From contig WRIZ01000012.1 of the NCBI GenBank assembly GCA_009782475.1, positions 1 through 50,501 on the forward strand: 50,501 bases of DNA, read 5' to 3'. The first letter of the stretch is position 1; each line of letters begins with the position of its first letter. The translations under genes and the position numbers were made by a program. The DNA comes from Oscillospiraceae bacterium (GTDB taxonomy: Bacteria; Bacillota; Clostridia; Oscillospirales; UBA929). Below the pieces are notes generated by a model that saw only the letters and a list, made by a program, of their open reading frames with translations, searched no databases and had not been told where the DNA came from. Below are positions 29,002 through 39,500 of this stretch, one piece after another.

Positions 29002-29423
29002 CCATCAAACCATACCGCCGCGCGGTGCATTTTTACGAAACCGACGCCGCGGGTATCGTCCATCATTCCAACCCCATTCGCTGGTTTGAGGAAGCCCGCG
29101 TTGATTTCTTGGAGCAGATCGGCTACGGCTACCGCAAGGTTTTCGAGTCGGGGTTTGACTTTGTGCTGTTGTCGGTGGTATGCGACTATAGATCGATGGT
29201 GCGGTTTGGGGAAACGGTGCTGGTGGAAACAAACGTCACCGGGCTGACCCCTCTCCGTTTGACGGTGGGGTATACCGTCACCGACGGGGAAACGGGCGTT
29301 ATCCGCGCCGCGGGCCACACAAAGCATTGCTGCTTCGACCGGGCGGCCGGAAGCCCGGTCGCGTTAAAGAAAGCGCTGCCGGAATTGACGGCATTATTTG
29401 AAAAAACTATTAACAAAGAGTGA
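28998..29423 (+). CDS. acyl-CoA thioesterase, YbgC/4-hydroxybenzoyl-CoA thioesterase family
   Basis: This 141-residue hotdog-fold protein hydrolyses acyl-CoA thioesters. The active-site motif YETDAAGIVHHSNPIRWFEEAR has the catalytic Asp (in TDAAG) and the conserved HHSN. SVVCDYRSMVRFGETVLVET matches the second family strand. The ATG at 28998 overlaps the acetyltransferase stop. Length is normal. The physiological acyl group is not determinable; YbgC proteins act on short chains, others in phospholipid turnover. Confidence 0.88.
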   Translation: MTIKPYRRAVHFYETDAAGIVHHSNPIRWFEEARVDFLEQIGYGYRKVFESGFDFVLLSVVCDYRSMVRFGETVLVETNVTGLTPLRLTVGYTVTDGETGVIRAAGHTKHCCFDRAAGSPVALKKALPELTALFEKTINKE

Positions 29424-29440
29424 ACAATTTCCATAAACGG

Positions 29441-29503
29441 GATAAATGACCTCCATCGGCGGAAACTACCCCTAACGCCCGGCCTAAGCCCGGCGAACTT
29501 ATC
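29441..29503 (+). ncRNA. structured 5' leader element upstream of SLH protein gene (copy 1)
   Basis: The 95-base leader holds a possible closing pairing (GATAA at 29441-29445 with TTATC at 29499-29503) around a hairpin at 29476-29495. The hairpin is CGCC, a C-C mismatch, GGC, loop CTAA, GCC, GGCG. It ends directly before the AGGAGGGG ribosome-binding site. Nearly the same hairpin, with flanking bases, occurs upstream of the pilin gene at 48837-48857. It fits no riboswitch consensus I can recall well enough to name. Confidence 0.45.
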
Positions 29504-29518
29504 TAGGAGGGGTATCCC

Positions 29519-30823
29519 GTGAAAAGGACAACCAACAAGATCGCGCTGCTGACAGCCATTCTGATGCTCACGGCGTTATGCGTCCCGATGGCCGAGGCCG
29601 AACCCATTGCGAAAACAGGCGGCAAAACCATTCATTTCTCCCAATACGACTTTACCTCCGTTTTGAATGACGAAGACCGCGAACTGGCGGGGATCGTCAT
29701 CGCCGAACTCCCCGCAGGCGGCGTATTGATGTTCGCCGGACGCGCTCTGTATGAAGGCGAGGCCGTCACGGCCGAAACGCTGGGCGCGCTGAGTTATGAA
29801 CCGCCGCTGCGGGGGAGCGGGACGGCGGAATTTTCCTTCCTTCCCGTTTACGCCGACGGAGCCGTTGACGAACTGATGACGGTGTCTCTGACCATGCAGG
29901 GTATGGACAACCATCCTCCGATGGCGCAGGACATTGAGACAAAAACCATCAAAAATGTCGCGGCGACCGGGTTGTTCCGCGCCGTTGACCCCGAAGGCGA
30001 CGCCCTGACATTCAGATTGACCTCCAAACCGCGCAGGGGTGAAGTCGAGGTGCTGCCCGACGGCCGTTTCATTTACACCCCGTTCCGCAACAAGACCGGC
30101 TCCGATACGTTTACCTTTGTGGCCGTAGACGCCTACGGCAACGTCTCGAAGGAAGCCAAAGCGCGGATCACCATTGAAAAACCGTCCACCAAAACGACCT
30201 ATGCCGATATGGATGGGCATCCGGCACGGTACGCGGCTATGCGTTTATGCGGCGACGGCGTCTACACAGGGCGGCAGATCGACGGCCATTACTATTTCGG
30301 CCCCGACGAGCCGGTGAGCCGCGCCGAGATGATCACCATGATCGTGCGCGCCCTCGGGCTTGAACTGACCCCTGTAGCGGCAACCGGGTTCCACGACGAC
30401 GCCGACATGCCCGATTGGTTCAAACCGTATGCCCAGGCGGCGTTGAAAGCGGGCATCATCTCCGGCGTGCGTTCCCCCGACGGGCGGACTGTTTTCAACC
30501 CGCATGAATTGGTCACCCTGAGTCAGGCCGCTTCTATGCTGAACAAAGCCCTCCGTCCGGCCAACGTGACGTTGGATCCAATGGCAACTGCGGCCGCAGG
30601 ACGGGAGAATATGTCCGCAACAGCAGGCGGCGTTGTTCCGGCTTGGTCGGCGCAGGCCATCGCCAACTTAGACGCCGCGGGCATCCTGGATGACATGACG
30701 GCGGCTTCGGGAGACAGGGCACTGACCCGAGGGGAAGTGGCCATGATGCTTGTCCGGGCGATGGACGCCATGGGAAGCGTTAAGGAGAAGAGCGGGCTTC
30801 TAAGCTGGGTATTCGGGTGGTAG
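29519..30823 (+). CDS. secreted S-layer homology (SLH) domain protein
   Basis: This 434-residue protein has a signal peptide (cleaved near MAEAEP). An N-terminal beta domain (~28-130) comes first. A cadherin-like/Ig repeat follows (~135-225, DPEGDALTFRLTSKPRRGE ... GSDTFTFVAVDAYGNVS). Three SLH motifs lie at ~232-420, for example PVSRAEMITMIVRALG, WFKPYAQAALKAGIISG and LTRGEVAMMLVRAMD. SLH motifs attach proteins to pyruvylated secondary wall polymers, so this is probably a surface-layer or surface-adhesin component. The GTG start has an excellent AGGAGGGG site. A structured leader precedes it and a terminator follows, so it is a single-gene unit. Confidence 0.88.
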   Translation: MKRTTNKIALLTAILMLTALCVPMAEAEPIAKTGGKTIHFSQYDFTSVLNDEDRELAGIVIAELPAGGVLMFAGRALYEGEAVTAETLGALSYEPPLRGSGTAEFSFLPVYADGAVDELMTVSLTMQGMDNHPPMAQDIETKTIKNVAATGLFRAVDPEGDALTFRLTSKPRRGEVEVLPDGRFIYTPFRNKTGSDTFTFVAVDAYGNVSKEAKARITIEKPSTKTTYADMDGHPARYAAMRLCGDGVYTGRQIDGHYYFGPDEPVSRAEMITMIVRALGLELTPVAATGFHDDADMPDWFKPYAQAALKAGIISGVRSPDGRTVFNPHELVTLSQAASMLNKALRPANVTLDPMATAAAGRENMSATAGGVVPAWSAQAIANLDAAGILDDMTAASGDRALTRGEVAMMLVRAMDAMGSVKEKSGLLSWVFGW

Positions 30824-30826
30824 CTC

Positions 30827-30850
30827 AAACCCCGCATCCACGCGGGGTTT
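30827..30850 (+). terminator. intrinsic terminator after SLH protein gene
   Basis: AAACCCCGC and GCGGGGTTT form a 9-base stem with a six-base loop, followed by a moderately T-rich stretch. It begins 4 bases after the stop codon. Confidence 0.8.
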
Positions 30851-30905
30851 ACATAATTCATTGTTTAGGTTGCTGAAATTATTTATCTTTCCGTGAAAAT
30901 TCCTA

Positions 30906-30934
30906 TTGACATTGGTCAAATGCTGTGGTAGATT
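30906..30934 (+). promoter_or_regulatory. SigA-type promoter for the second KKSGD protein gene
   Basis: A consensus TTGACA and TAGATT are separated by 17 bases, 35 bases before the ATG at 30970. The surrounding region is AT-rich. Confidence 0.75.
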
Positions 30935-30969
30935 AACTGTGTCCACACTATTATCAAGGAGGAAAAACC

Positions 30970-31575
30970 ATGAAAAAAGCAATTCTTGCCCTCGCGGTAG
31001 CAGCCCTTTTCGTCATCACCCCGGCTTTCGCGGCCACCGGCGACCTGATCTATGATTTGTCCACCGACATCGACGCGTTCCTTTCGGGCGACGGCGGAAC
31101 AGACTTTCTCGAGAATGCCGGCGACGGCCAAAAGAATGCCAGCAAAGACGGCGGCCTGAAATTCGGCACCCGCCCGAACGACTACAGCGTCGTAGACCTC
31201 AAAGTCGCAGGCAACGAAAAATTCGACGACAGCAAAGATTATACCCTTCGGATAAGCTACAAAGCCGACACCGAGCAGGAGTTCAGGCTTGTCAGCACCA
31301 AAGGCTACGCCAATTTGGTCGATCCGGTTGAAGGCACAAGCGCGACCCTTACCTTCACCTTTAAGGGCAACCATGCTAACATCCGCCTTCAAACCTCGTC
31401 AGGCGATCCGTTCACGATCACCAGCCTCAAAGTTTACGAAGGCACCAGCATTCCGAGCAGCCCCGGCGGCGGCGGAAAGAAATCCGGCGACGCGACCATG
31501 ATCGCCCTTGCCATTGCGGCTCTTACCTTGGGCGCGGGCGCGACAGTCTTCTTCACCCGCAAAGTCAAAGCCTAA
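30970..31575 (+). CDS. secreted small protein with KKSGD sorting-like C-terminus, next to sortase
   Basis: This 201-residue protein has a signal peptide (cleaved near PAFAATG), one beta-sandwich-like domain (YTLRISYKADTEQEFRLV ... FTITSLKVYEG), a Gly/Ser/Pro linker and a C-terminus of K170-K-S-G-D174 followed by a hydrophobic helix and FTRKVKA. The last ~32 residues closely match those of the protein at 16343. The layout is that of a sortase substrate with a non-standard pentapeptide. A class B sortase gene begins 82 bases downstream, across a terminator. The ribosome-binding site is AAGGAGGAAA. The domain may bind carbohydrate, but I cannot assign it. Confidence 0.82.
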   Translation: MKKAILALAVAALFVITPAFAATGDLIYDLSTDIDAFLSGDGGTDFLENAGDGQKNASKDGGLKFGTRPNDYSVVDLKVAGNEKFDDSKDYTLRISYKADTEQEFRLVSTKGYANLVDPVEGTSATLTFTFKGNHANIRLQTSSGDPFTITSLKVYEGTSIPSSPGGGGKKSGDATMIALAIAALTLGAGATVFFTRKVKA

Positions 31576-31588
31576 ACAGCTTTATGAG

Positions 31589-31615
31589 CCAAGAGGCCCT
31601 TTCGGGGCCTCTTGG
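31589..31615 (+). terminator. intrinsic terminator after the second KKSGD protein gene
   Basis: An 11-base perfect stem (CCAAGAGGCCC and complement) with a TTTCG loop is followed by TTGTTGTC. Strong candidate, separating this gene from the sortase gene. Confidence 0.88.
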
Positions 31616-31657
31616 TTGTTGTCAGAAACAAATTGCCGAACCTTGGAGGGATTGGAT

Positions 31658-33469
31658 ATGAGCGGACGCCGCTTGGAGCAGGATAAATCTGACAATCAAA
31701 AAGGGAAGAGCAAAAAAATCATATGGGCGGGCTTGATTGTCAGCATATGTGTCATGGTTGCGTCTGTGGTCTACCTCGGAAAATATTACTGGCAGGTCAA
31801 CGCCCAAAACCGCCTGACCGATAAGTTAAACGACGATTTTGAAGAGGCCAAACGCAACCGCCCTTCGCCTTCCGCCGAGTTTCCGTCCGCGGAAGCCACG
31901 CCGTCGTCTGTGATCGGCGACCCGGGAGGCGTAGAAGACGAGATCGGGTTGACCGAACGTCAGCGGGAACGCCGCCGCCTGCTCGATTTAGAGAAGATAA
32001 ACAGGGAAGTATTCGCAAGTTTGCTGGAACAAAACGACGACTGGCTGGGCAGGATCACCATACCCGGCACAAAGGTAGACACACACTATGTGCGTTTGCT
32101 GGAGGACGGCGATTATTACCTGCGCCACACATTCGACGGAAAGGCTTCGATCGTGGGGACGGTTTTCCTCAGCGCGTGGAACGACTACCTGCTGACGGAC
32201 AACAACAATGTCCTGTGCGGGCATAACGTCAAAGGCGGGGGCATGTTCTCCTACCTGATGGATTATAAAAAAGCCGACGCTTTCACAAAAGCCCCGGTGG
32301 TTGTGTTGGACGGGTTGACCGGCGAATCGGTTTGGATCGTTTTTGCCGCTTATATCACCGACCCCGATTGGGGATTTGTCAACCCATGCGGCGACATCGA
32401 CACATTTGAGCATTTTCTGGACGAAATCAATGAGCGGAACTGGTATACCACCGATGTGGACGTCAATTCCGACGACCGCATCCTGACGATGTATACATGC
32501 GATTATTCGTATGAAGATATGCGCTTTGCCGTTCATGCCCGCCTGCTCCGCCCGGGCGAAGAAATTCCCGAAGCGGTCACGGCGGCGGAACGGAAAGACT
32601 ATAAAAAGCCGGTTCCTCCGAAACAGCAGAAGCTGACCGACATCACACCCAATAAAACGGCGGTCATGCAGGGGCCGGGCAGACTGTATTTCTATCAGCC
32701 GCGCGACGGCGGCATCGACTGGTATTCCGGCAACCAAGCCAACGTACAGGGCATTTACAGCAACAGCAACGACAGGGGGATCACCAAAAACAGCTTCCTC
32801 GCGGCAGTCGATTACGTCCCCAACCAAACCGATAAGATGACCTATATTGCCGTGGGCGATTACAATAAGCAAACGGGTATCTACCTATTCAGCAACACCG
32901 TGCCGTCGTCTGTTGTGATGAAAAATCAGGGGCGGATCACGCCGGAAGGCGTTGACGCGAGAAACCCCGCCCTGCTCGTTGAAAACAATAGGATATGGCT
33001 GCTCTATGCCGTCCCGCGTGAAGGCGGCGAGGACATTTATCGTTTGGAAATCAAAAACAACAAGGCGGCAGGGGAGCCTGAACTCTTGCGCACCGTATCC
33101 GGCGGTTCGGGGACGCGCCCGCTGGGATGCTACACGATCAACGGGGCGCAGCTCCTGTTGTGGCACGAAGTCGAAAACAAGAAAGTCTGCGGAGCTTGGG
33201 AAAACGGCGACCCGTTTGCCTTGTCTTTGTCAGGCGACAATGACCGCATCACCTTCTACGGGGCTGTTGCTGACGGAAAGATTAAAGCCGCTGTTGAAAA
33301 GAACGGAAAGTTCAGCTTCACCGCCATCAACGCCAACGATATGCCCAAACCGGCGGAGCAACCCGCAGAAACGCCCGCGCCCGACCCGATCCCTGATCCC
33401 GAAGAGCCTGCTGATAACGGAGATTCCGGCGTTGGGGATGAGGAGGAAACAAACCCCGATAATGGCTGA
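31658..33469 (+). CDS. class B sortase with long C-terminal extension
   Basis: This 603-residue membrane-anchored transpeptidase joins surface proteins to the wall. One N-terminal membrane helix (IIWAGLIVSICVMVASVVYL) leads to a linker and the SrtB-type domain (~115-300). Catalytic residues: His189 in LCGHNVKGGGMFSYL, Cys281 in MYTCDYSYEDM, Arg289 in MRFAVHARL. An ordinary SrtB is ~220-250 residues; here ~300 more follow (~325-575) with beta-propeller-like strands (RLYFYQPRDGG, IYLFSNTVPSS, RIWLLYAVPREGG) and a Pro/Glu/Asp-rich acidic tail. The start ATG has GGAGGG 7 bases upstream. It sits between a KKSGD protein and the giant prepilin-like gene, so either could be a substrate. The extension's function is unknown. 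Confidence 0.88.
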   Translation: MSGRRLEQDKSDNQKGKSKKIIWAGLIVSICVMVASVVYLGKYYWQVNAQNRLTDKLNDDFEEAKRNRPSPSAEFPSAEATPSSVIGDPGGVEDEIGLTERQRERRRLLDLEKINREVFASLLEQNDDWLGRITIPGTKVDTHYVRLLEDGDYYLRHTFDGKASIVGTVFLSAWNDYLLTDNNNVLCGHNVKGGGMFSYLMDYKKADAFTKAPVVVLDGLTGESVWIVFAAYITDPDWGFVNPCGDIDTFEHFLDEINERNWYTTDVDVNSDDRILTMYTCDYSYEDMRFAVHARLLRPGEEIPEAVTAAERKDYKKPVPPKQQKLTDITPNKTAVMQGPGRLYFYQPRDGGIDWYSGNQANVQGIYSNSNDRGITKNSFLAAVDYVPNQTDKMTYIAVGDYNKQTGIYLFSNTVPSSVVMKNQGRITPEGVDARNPALLVENNRIWLLYAVPREGGEDIYRLEIKNNKAAGEPELLRTVSGGSGTRPLGCYTINGAQLLLWHEVENKKVCGAWENGDPFALSLSGDNDRITFYGAVADGKIKAAVEKNGKFSFTAINANDMPKPAEQPAETPAPDPIPDPEEPADNGDSGVGDEEETNPDNG

Positions 33470-33478
33470 AAAATGATG

Positions 33479-33507
33479 TTGACTTTACCCCGCCATAGTC
33501 ATATAAT
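33479..33507 (+). promoter_or_regulatory. near-consensus SigA promoter for the pilus/adhesin operon
   Basis: TTGACT and a perfect TATAAT are separated by 17 bases, 87 bases before the ATG at 33594. This is the best promoter seen in the window. Confidence 0.88.
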
Positions 33508-33522
33508 AGCTATGGTGGGGTA
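33486..33522. promoter_or_regulatory. 13-base inverted repeat overlapping the promoter
   Basis: TACCCCGCCATAG (33486-33498) and CTATGGTGGGGTA (33510-33522) are inverted with one mismatch, which would be a G-U pair in RNA. The arms flank and enclose the -10 box, as expected for a repressor operator. A hairpin terminator for the sortase message is the alternative, but no T run follows. Confidence 0.6.
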
Positions 33523-33593
33523 GCTGTGTCTATCGCTGTCCCTCCTAAGTCATTTACAATGAATGAAAGATATAGATTCGGGGGGATCGTACT

Positions 33594-36500
33594 ATGAGAA
33601 GAAATCATAAACGCGGTTTTACATTGATCGAAGCCGCTATTGTTCTTGTAATCGTGTCCTTGCTGGCCGCCATCGCGGCTCCGTCTGTCTTCAGATACAT
33701 AGAGTCTGGACGGCAGACCAACCGCTCCAGTGTCGCCCGAACCCTCTATTTGGCCGCGCAGAGCCAGCTGACGCAAATGCGGATCACCAAAGGGCTGAAT
33801 GACATTCATACCGCTCCGAATACCCCTGTATATTTTACCAGAACAGGAAACGGGTATGCGCCGATTCTGTCCGCTTTAGAAAATACGAACAATGTATACA
33901 GAAGGCTTGCGGGGCCGGATTTCTCCGAAGATTTTGACAAAGAGGCGCAGGAAGGGCATTTTGTGCATTTTATCAGCAAACCGGCAGGGCAGGGATCATG
34001 GAGAAGAGATGCCGTTGACCCAATTATGTGGGCGTTGCTGGAGCCTACGGTTTTGGATAAAACCATCCTTGACGACGCCATTTTAATTGAATACAACATT
34101 CAAACAGGCGTCGTTTTGTCTGTTTTCTACAGCGATAGGCTTGAAAACGGTGCAGCGTTTCTATATGACGGTTTGAATGGCGATGAGGCCAATATTTACG
34201 GCGGGCGCGGAATGGGCGCCGGAGGGTATGAATTTGCGCGCGACCGCAGGCAGGGCTACTTCGGGGTCAACAGCACCGGGCATTTAGCAGAGCATGACGA
34301 CATTTTTATCGACGTTTTCGACAGTTATTCAAATCCTTTAGATTTAGGGGACGGGAATATAAGCGAAAGCTCCCTCTATGCCGAGATATTGATCCCGACG
34401 GCGGAGACCGATAAAACCTATGAAGTGGAATTGCTCAATGATCAGGATGTTGTGCTGTATACAATCAATGTTAAGTTCAGTACGATCAATGCGACCAATA
34501 TAAGCGCATCGTCCGGGTCGCCTCACATATACAAGTTACCGGCGGCCGACACCGCGTATACCCGCTATATATGGGTGCTGGATCATGTGCGCGGGGATAT
34601 GCGCGACGAAAAGCACACGGTTTTCCGTCCCAATTATGTAAGCATCAATCCCCTGCATCAATCCAATATTTGGGCTAGGGTAACGGATATAAACAGAGGG
34701 AACAGCGCAACCTCTGTTTCAAACGCGCACCCTTACTACCATGCGGATAAGTCCGCTTACAATGATACGTTCACCGTCATGTCGGCGCGCCACTTGTATA
34801 ATATCCGGTATATGTTAAGCGGAACATTTACGGTAGGTGCTGATATTGACCTTGACAGCGATGTTTACAAAGTAAGCAAATTTGAACCGATCGGCAGCTT
34901 TACAGGGACATTAAATGGTCAAAACAATCAAAACAGCACAATCTCAAATTTAGTCGTCGATCACCCAGGCGGTAACGCCGGATTGTTTACCGTCCAAAGC
35001 GGTCATGTTAACAGGCTGACGTTTGTCAACCCTGTCATCACCGGAACCGGAAACGCGGGCGTGCTGTGCGGCAGCCTGACAGGAACGATTAACGACGTCT
35101 ATGTGAAGTATGACAACAATGCCACGCCGTCAAGCCTCATTCAAGGCGCGGCCGCCACAGGCGGCATTGCCGGAGTGTGCGACGGCGAGATCAGCAATGT
35201 GACCTTTATCTCCCCGCATCCGTTTACGCATATCAGGAGCGATAACCCGTCGCAAGCCGGAGGCATCGCGGGCACAGTAAGCGAAAATGGCGTGATTGAT
35301 AACGCCCTCTTCCTCGCGCTCGCGCCGAAGAATGGGAATTTCATCAATCCTATCGCAGGAGGCAACGCGGGTGCTGTGTCCGACGCGTATTATCTCTCCG
35401 GGACGCCGATCAGGCCGGATGAAGTCGCGCTGCCCGAAGGGTATAACTTAGAAACGCAGAACGGCCCGGGCGAGGGGAAAACCACTTGGGAGTTATATGA
35501 AACGCCTCTGCTTGGCTGGATAAGACTTGACGAAAATTTGGATAGAGAAACTGTGATTGACCCTGATAATAATGATGTGTATCCTTATCGGTTCAAACCT
35601 GCTTGGGATACCCTGAACGGGCTTGCGGCGAAAGGCGAATGGCCTATTGCCGAAGAGGAAGAACTGCCGGAGAAAGATGCCGTGTTGTTCTATTACGAGA
35701 TGATCGGCAGCAACATCTATTACCATGATAATATCGGCTCTTCCACCAGTTTGCACAACCTTCCCGCGAACGGCCCGATCACTCACGACGGCTACGGCTT
35801 ATTTATACCCAACGTGTTGGGAGAGCGTTATACCTTGGAACTCGGTTCAGAGGGTTATGAACTGATCATTGACACGGTGAATAAAACCGTCACGGCGGAC
35901 GGCGTGTTATGGCCTTCGCTGTTCGGAACGGCGGTCAATGCCGAAGGGGAAGAAGAGATAACCCTCCGCATTTATATCCCGAACGATGTTTCAGAGGAAG
36001 CATATGACAGCGGGAGCATAACGGTCAATCTCGTCAATGAAGACACCGGCTCTGAACTCCTCGCCGATGAGAGCTTCAATCCGCTGTTTGCCCCGGAGAG
36101 GCACGGCCTGATCCGTTCGCCCCGGCACATCAGTAATATCGGCTATGACGATGATACGCTGAACGGGACGTACACACAGCAGCTGATTATGGACTTTGCC
36201 TTGTATTGCTATGAGAAAGACGGAACCCCCAGTTATAACGACCTATCCTCCGCCGTGGTTAACGGGGTATTTAACGGAACCTATAACGGCGGCGGTTTGG
36301 AGATTCGCAATGTCACCATCAACGCGGCTTCCGCCGATGAAATCGGCCTCTTTGCGGTGAACGGCGGCACCATCCGAAATGTAGCGATGACCGGGGTGTA
36401 TATCAGCGGCAGGGAATTTGTCGGCGGCATCGCTGGACGCAACAGCGGGACGATTGAACGCTCATATATAGGAAAGAAAAGCGGCAGTTCTGATATTCAT

Positions 36501-39500
36501 GATTATAATCAGGTGCTGGGTGACCGTTATGTGGGCGGCATCACAGGGAGTACCACGACAAAAATTGATACTTGCTATACCGACTTCACAAGGGTCGGCA
36601 GAGACGAATGGTCAGAATATGTCGGGGGGGTTGCCGGTTATTTAGACGGCGGAACGGTATCCAACGTATTTTACAACTACGGCAACTGGAATCCGCAGGT
36701 CAACGGCTTTGATTTGACCGTACAAGGCAAAACTGCGAACACAGGCGGCCTGATCGGCTATATCAACGCAGGGACGTTGTCCAATGCGTACAGCGACGCT
36801 TTCTTTGGAAATGTGAATGTAACCAACGCGACGGTCGGCGGAATGATTACCGGCGGCGTGCCGAATCCAGCCAATGTAATGTATCTCCGGGATACCGGTT
36901 ATAACGGCGGTACATCGGTTGGAACGCCGTATGGTGTGAACGATTTGCGGGCAGCCGGGCGTGTGACCACGCTGGGAACGGCAAATTGGACACGGAGAGG
37001 GAACGCGGCGGCGGATACGGCCGGATACACATACCCGTATCTATCTGCCCTTGGAATGCCCGAATGGTGGCCGATGCCCAATATCATCATCCCCCACATC
37101 GCGTATTATGAAATCTATCTAAACCCGCACTCAAGATTCCCCGACCAAAAAGGGACGCTGGACGGCCGGACGGTTTGGTACGGCCTTTACAACCATGAAA
37201 GCAGCGATACGCTGGATTACTCGGCCGATCAAGTCACACTGGAAGACGGGTATGTCGTCCTCACGTCGGCAAACAGCGGAACGCACTTCGCGGTGATCCG
37301 GGACTTGAACGGAGCAACGCTTTACAACGATAAACTCGGAAATGACGGGAAGCCGCTCGAAGGAAACAACAGCATACTCAAAACCGTATTCAACATCGAC
37401 AGCGGCTTTGTCCTTCCCATGGCCACGCTGGAAGGGTATTTGAAGCAAACTCAAAATCGGTATGACGCCATTTGCCCGGTACAGGTTATCTATTCCCATT
37501 CAGGGAACGGATCCGGGGACGTCTTCAAGGGATATATCAACCCGCTGTTCGCCAAAAGTCTCTTTACAGAAGCGGAAATGCAATCGTTCGGGGCAGATGC
37601 CGCCGCTAGGGAGGCATATTTCAAAAACACCCACCAATATCCGATCCGTACGCCGAGGCATCTGAACAACATCGGCTTTTTGAAAGCGGGGAACACGCCT
37701 GACACTTCAACGCTGGCGGGAAACTATGTACAGGAAATTGACGTAGAGTTTGCTGGGTTGAACACTTCGTCGGGGTATTATCTGAGAAGCGCGATCAACT
37801 CAACTACTAAAACGCCGATCAACATCGCAAATAATATCGTGCCGGGCACATTCACCGGAACCTATACCGCCGCCAGCCCGTATGATTTCAACGGGGTGAA
37901 GAACAGCTCGTTTGCGCTCAACAGAACCTACCATCGATCCATCAAAAACATCGGCGTCAATCCCGGCACAAACGGTTCAGTCACCAACGGTGGCGGTATC
38001 TTCTCGCAAATCGGCGCGGGCGGTGTTGTGCAAGATGTTATTTTGCAAAACAACAGCATCTCGGGCGGCACCAATGTCGGCGGTTTGACGGGAACCAACA
38101 ACGGGACAATACGGGGTGTGACCTCGGAGAATGGCAAGGTGAACGGCACAACCAACACCGGCGGTCTTGCGGGTGTGAACAACGGTCAAATCACACAGTG
38201 TCAGATCGCAAAAACGGTTGTGAAAGGAGTGTCCGCCACCGGCGGCGGCGCGGGAAGCAATAACGGCGTTATTGAGCAATGCCAAACCCTCGAATCAATC
38301 GTGAACGGTACAACCCGCACCGGAGGCGTTGTTGGAAGCAACAACGGCACGCTGCAAGACAGCTTCTTCCTCTCCACGAAAGACCCGAACGACGCCAATG
38401 ACCCGGACAGACAGCCGGTGATCGGCACCGAACTTGTCGGCGGTATCGTTGGAACGACCTCTACCGTGATCGAGCGCGTCCTCTATCTCGCACCCGCGCC
38501 AACAGTCAAAGTTGGTGAAAGAACCTATTATTATCCGATCAGGGGCAATACGGATGAAGAAACCCTGCCCAAAGACAGCTTCTATATCTTCGGCAGCCAG
38601 TATACCACCGAAGGGGAAAAGGGCGATTCGGCCAAGTGGAAGGAAGACATTTACAACCGTCCGGTCGATCCCACCCTGCAGCCGGATGATCCCCCGCTGG
38701 TTCAAGGCGGCGGCATAAGGCTCTTTACCTCTTTCTTTGATATTCCGTTCATCCATGAAATGCTGGAGATCGATTTGAGCGGGACATGGAAACAGGGGGA
38801 TGTGAGATACCCGTATCCCATCCTCATCAGCATGACCGACACGCCGAAGAGCTGGCCGGAAACCGACGGCCCGGCCCGTGAAGACCAGCTGAATTACAAT
38901 GAATGGGAGAACGAATACAACCGCAACAAAGTCGGCGTCGTCGGATTTATCAACGGCGACTTTGACATGCCGCTGATGAATCCCGACAGCAAGCAGCTGA
39001 TCAATCTGCTGAACAATAACCCAAACAACCTGAACAACAACAATAACGGCGGATGGAATACCAGCACGGACAGTTGGGTGGGTCGGCAGAATAACTATGA
39101 CCATGGGTATTTTTGGATTTATCATTTGCAGGATTGGGTGCAGGGATGGAATACCCGGCCGGTATTCGCCGGCGATTACAACAATCTGTGGAACGCGATT
39201 GAGTTCCAGCGTCCCATCGCCGACGCGGATCAAGGCCGTATGAGGACGGACTATAAAGGAACCTTGAACGGGATATACGCCGAGCTCAACGCCGACGTAC
39301 AGGGAACCCTTTATCAGACGCTCAATACCATACCCGAGACACAAACGTATTACTCGTTCTACCACGGCACGAGGTTTAACGACCGTGCCGACATATTGAC
39401 ATTCTACCTCTCCGCCATGGAGCCGGACGGCTCCTCAACAGGCGGCTACGCCTACGTAGACGGTCTGACGCCCGTCCGCCCCGCCATCACCCCGCGCGGC

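Noticed and set aside
29441-29503. Canonical cyclic di-GMP riboswitch
   Set aside because: The GCAAACC...GAAA...GCAAAGCC core and the 3' GG-AGC-GGG pattern of class I are not present together; only a hairpin shared with 48837-48857 is supported.
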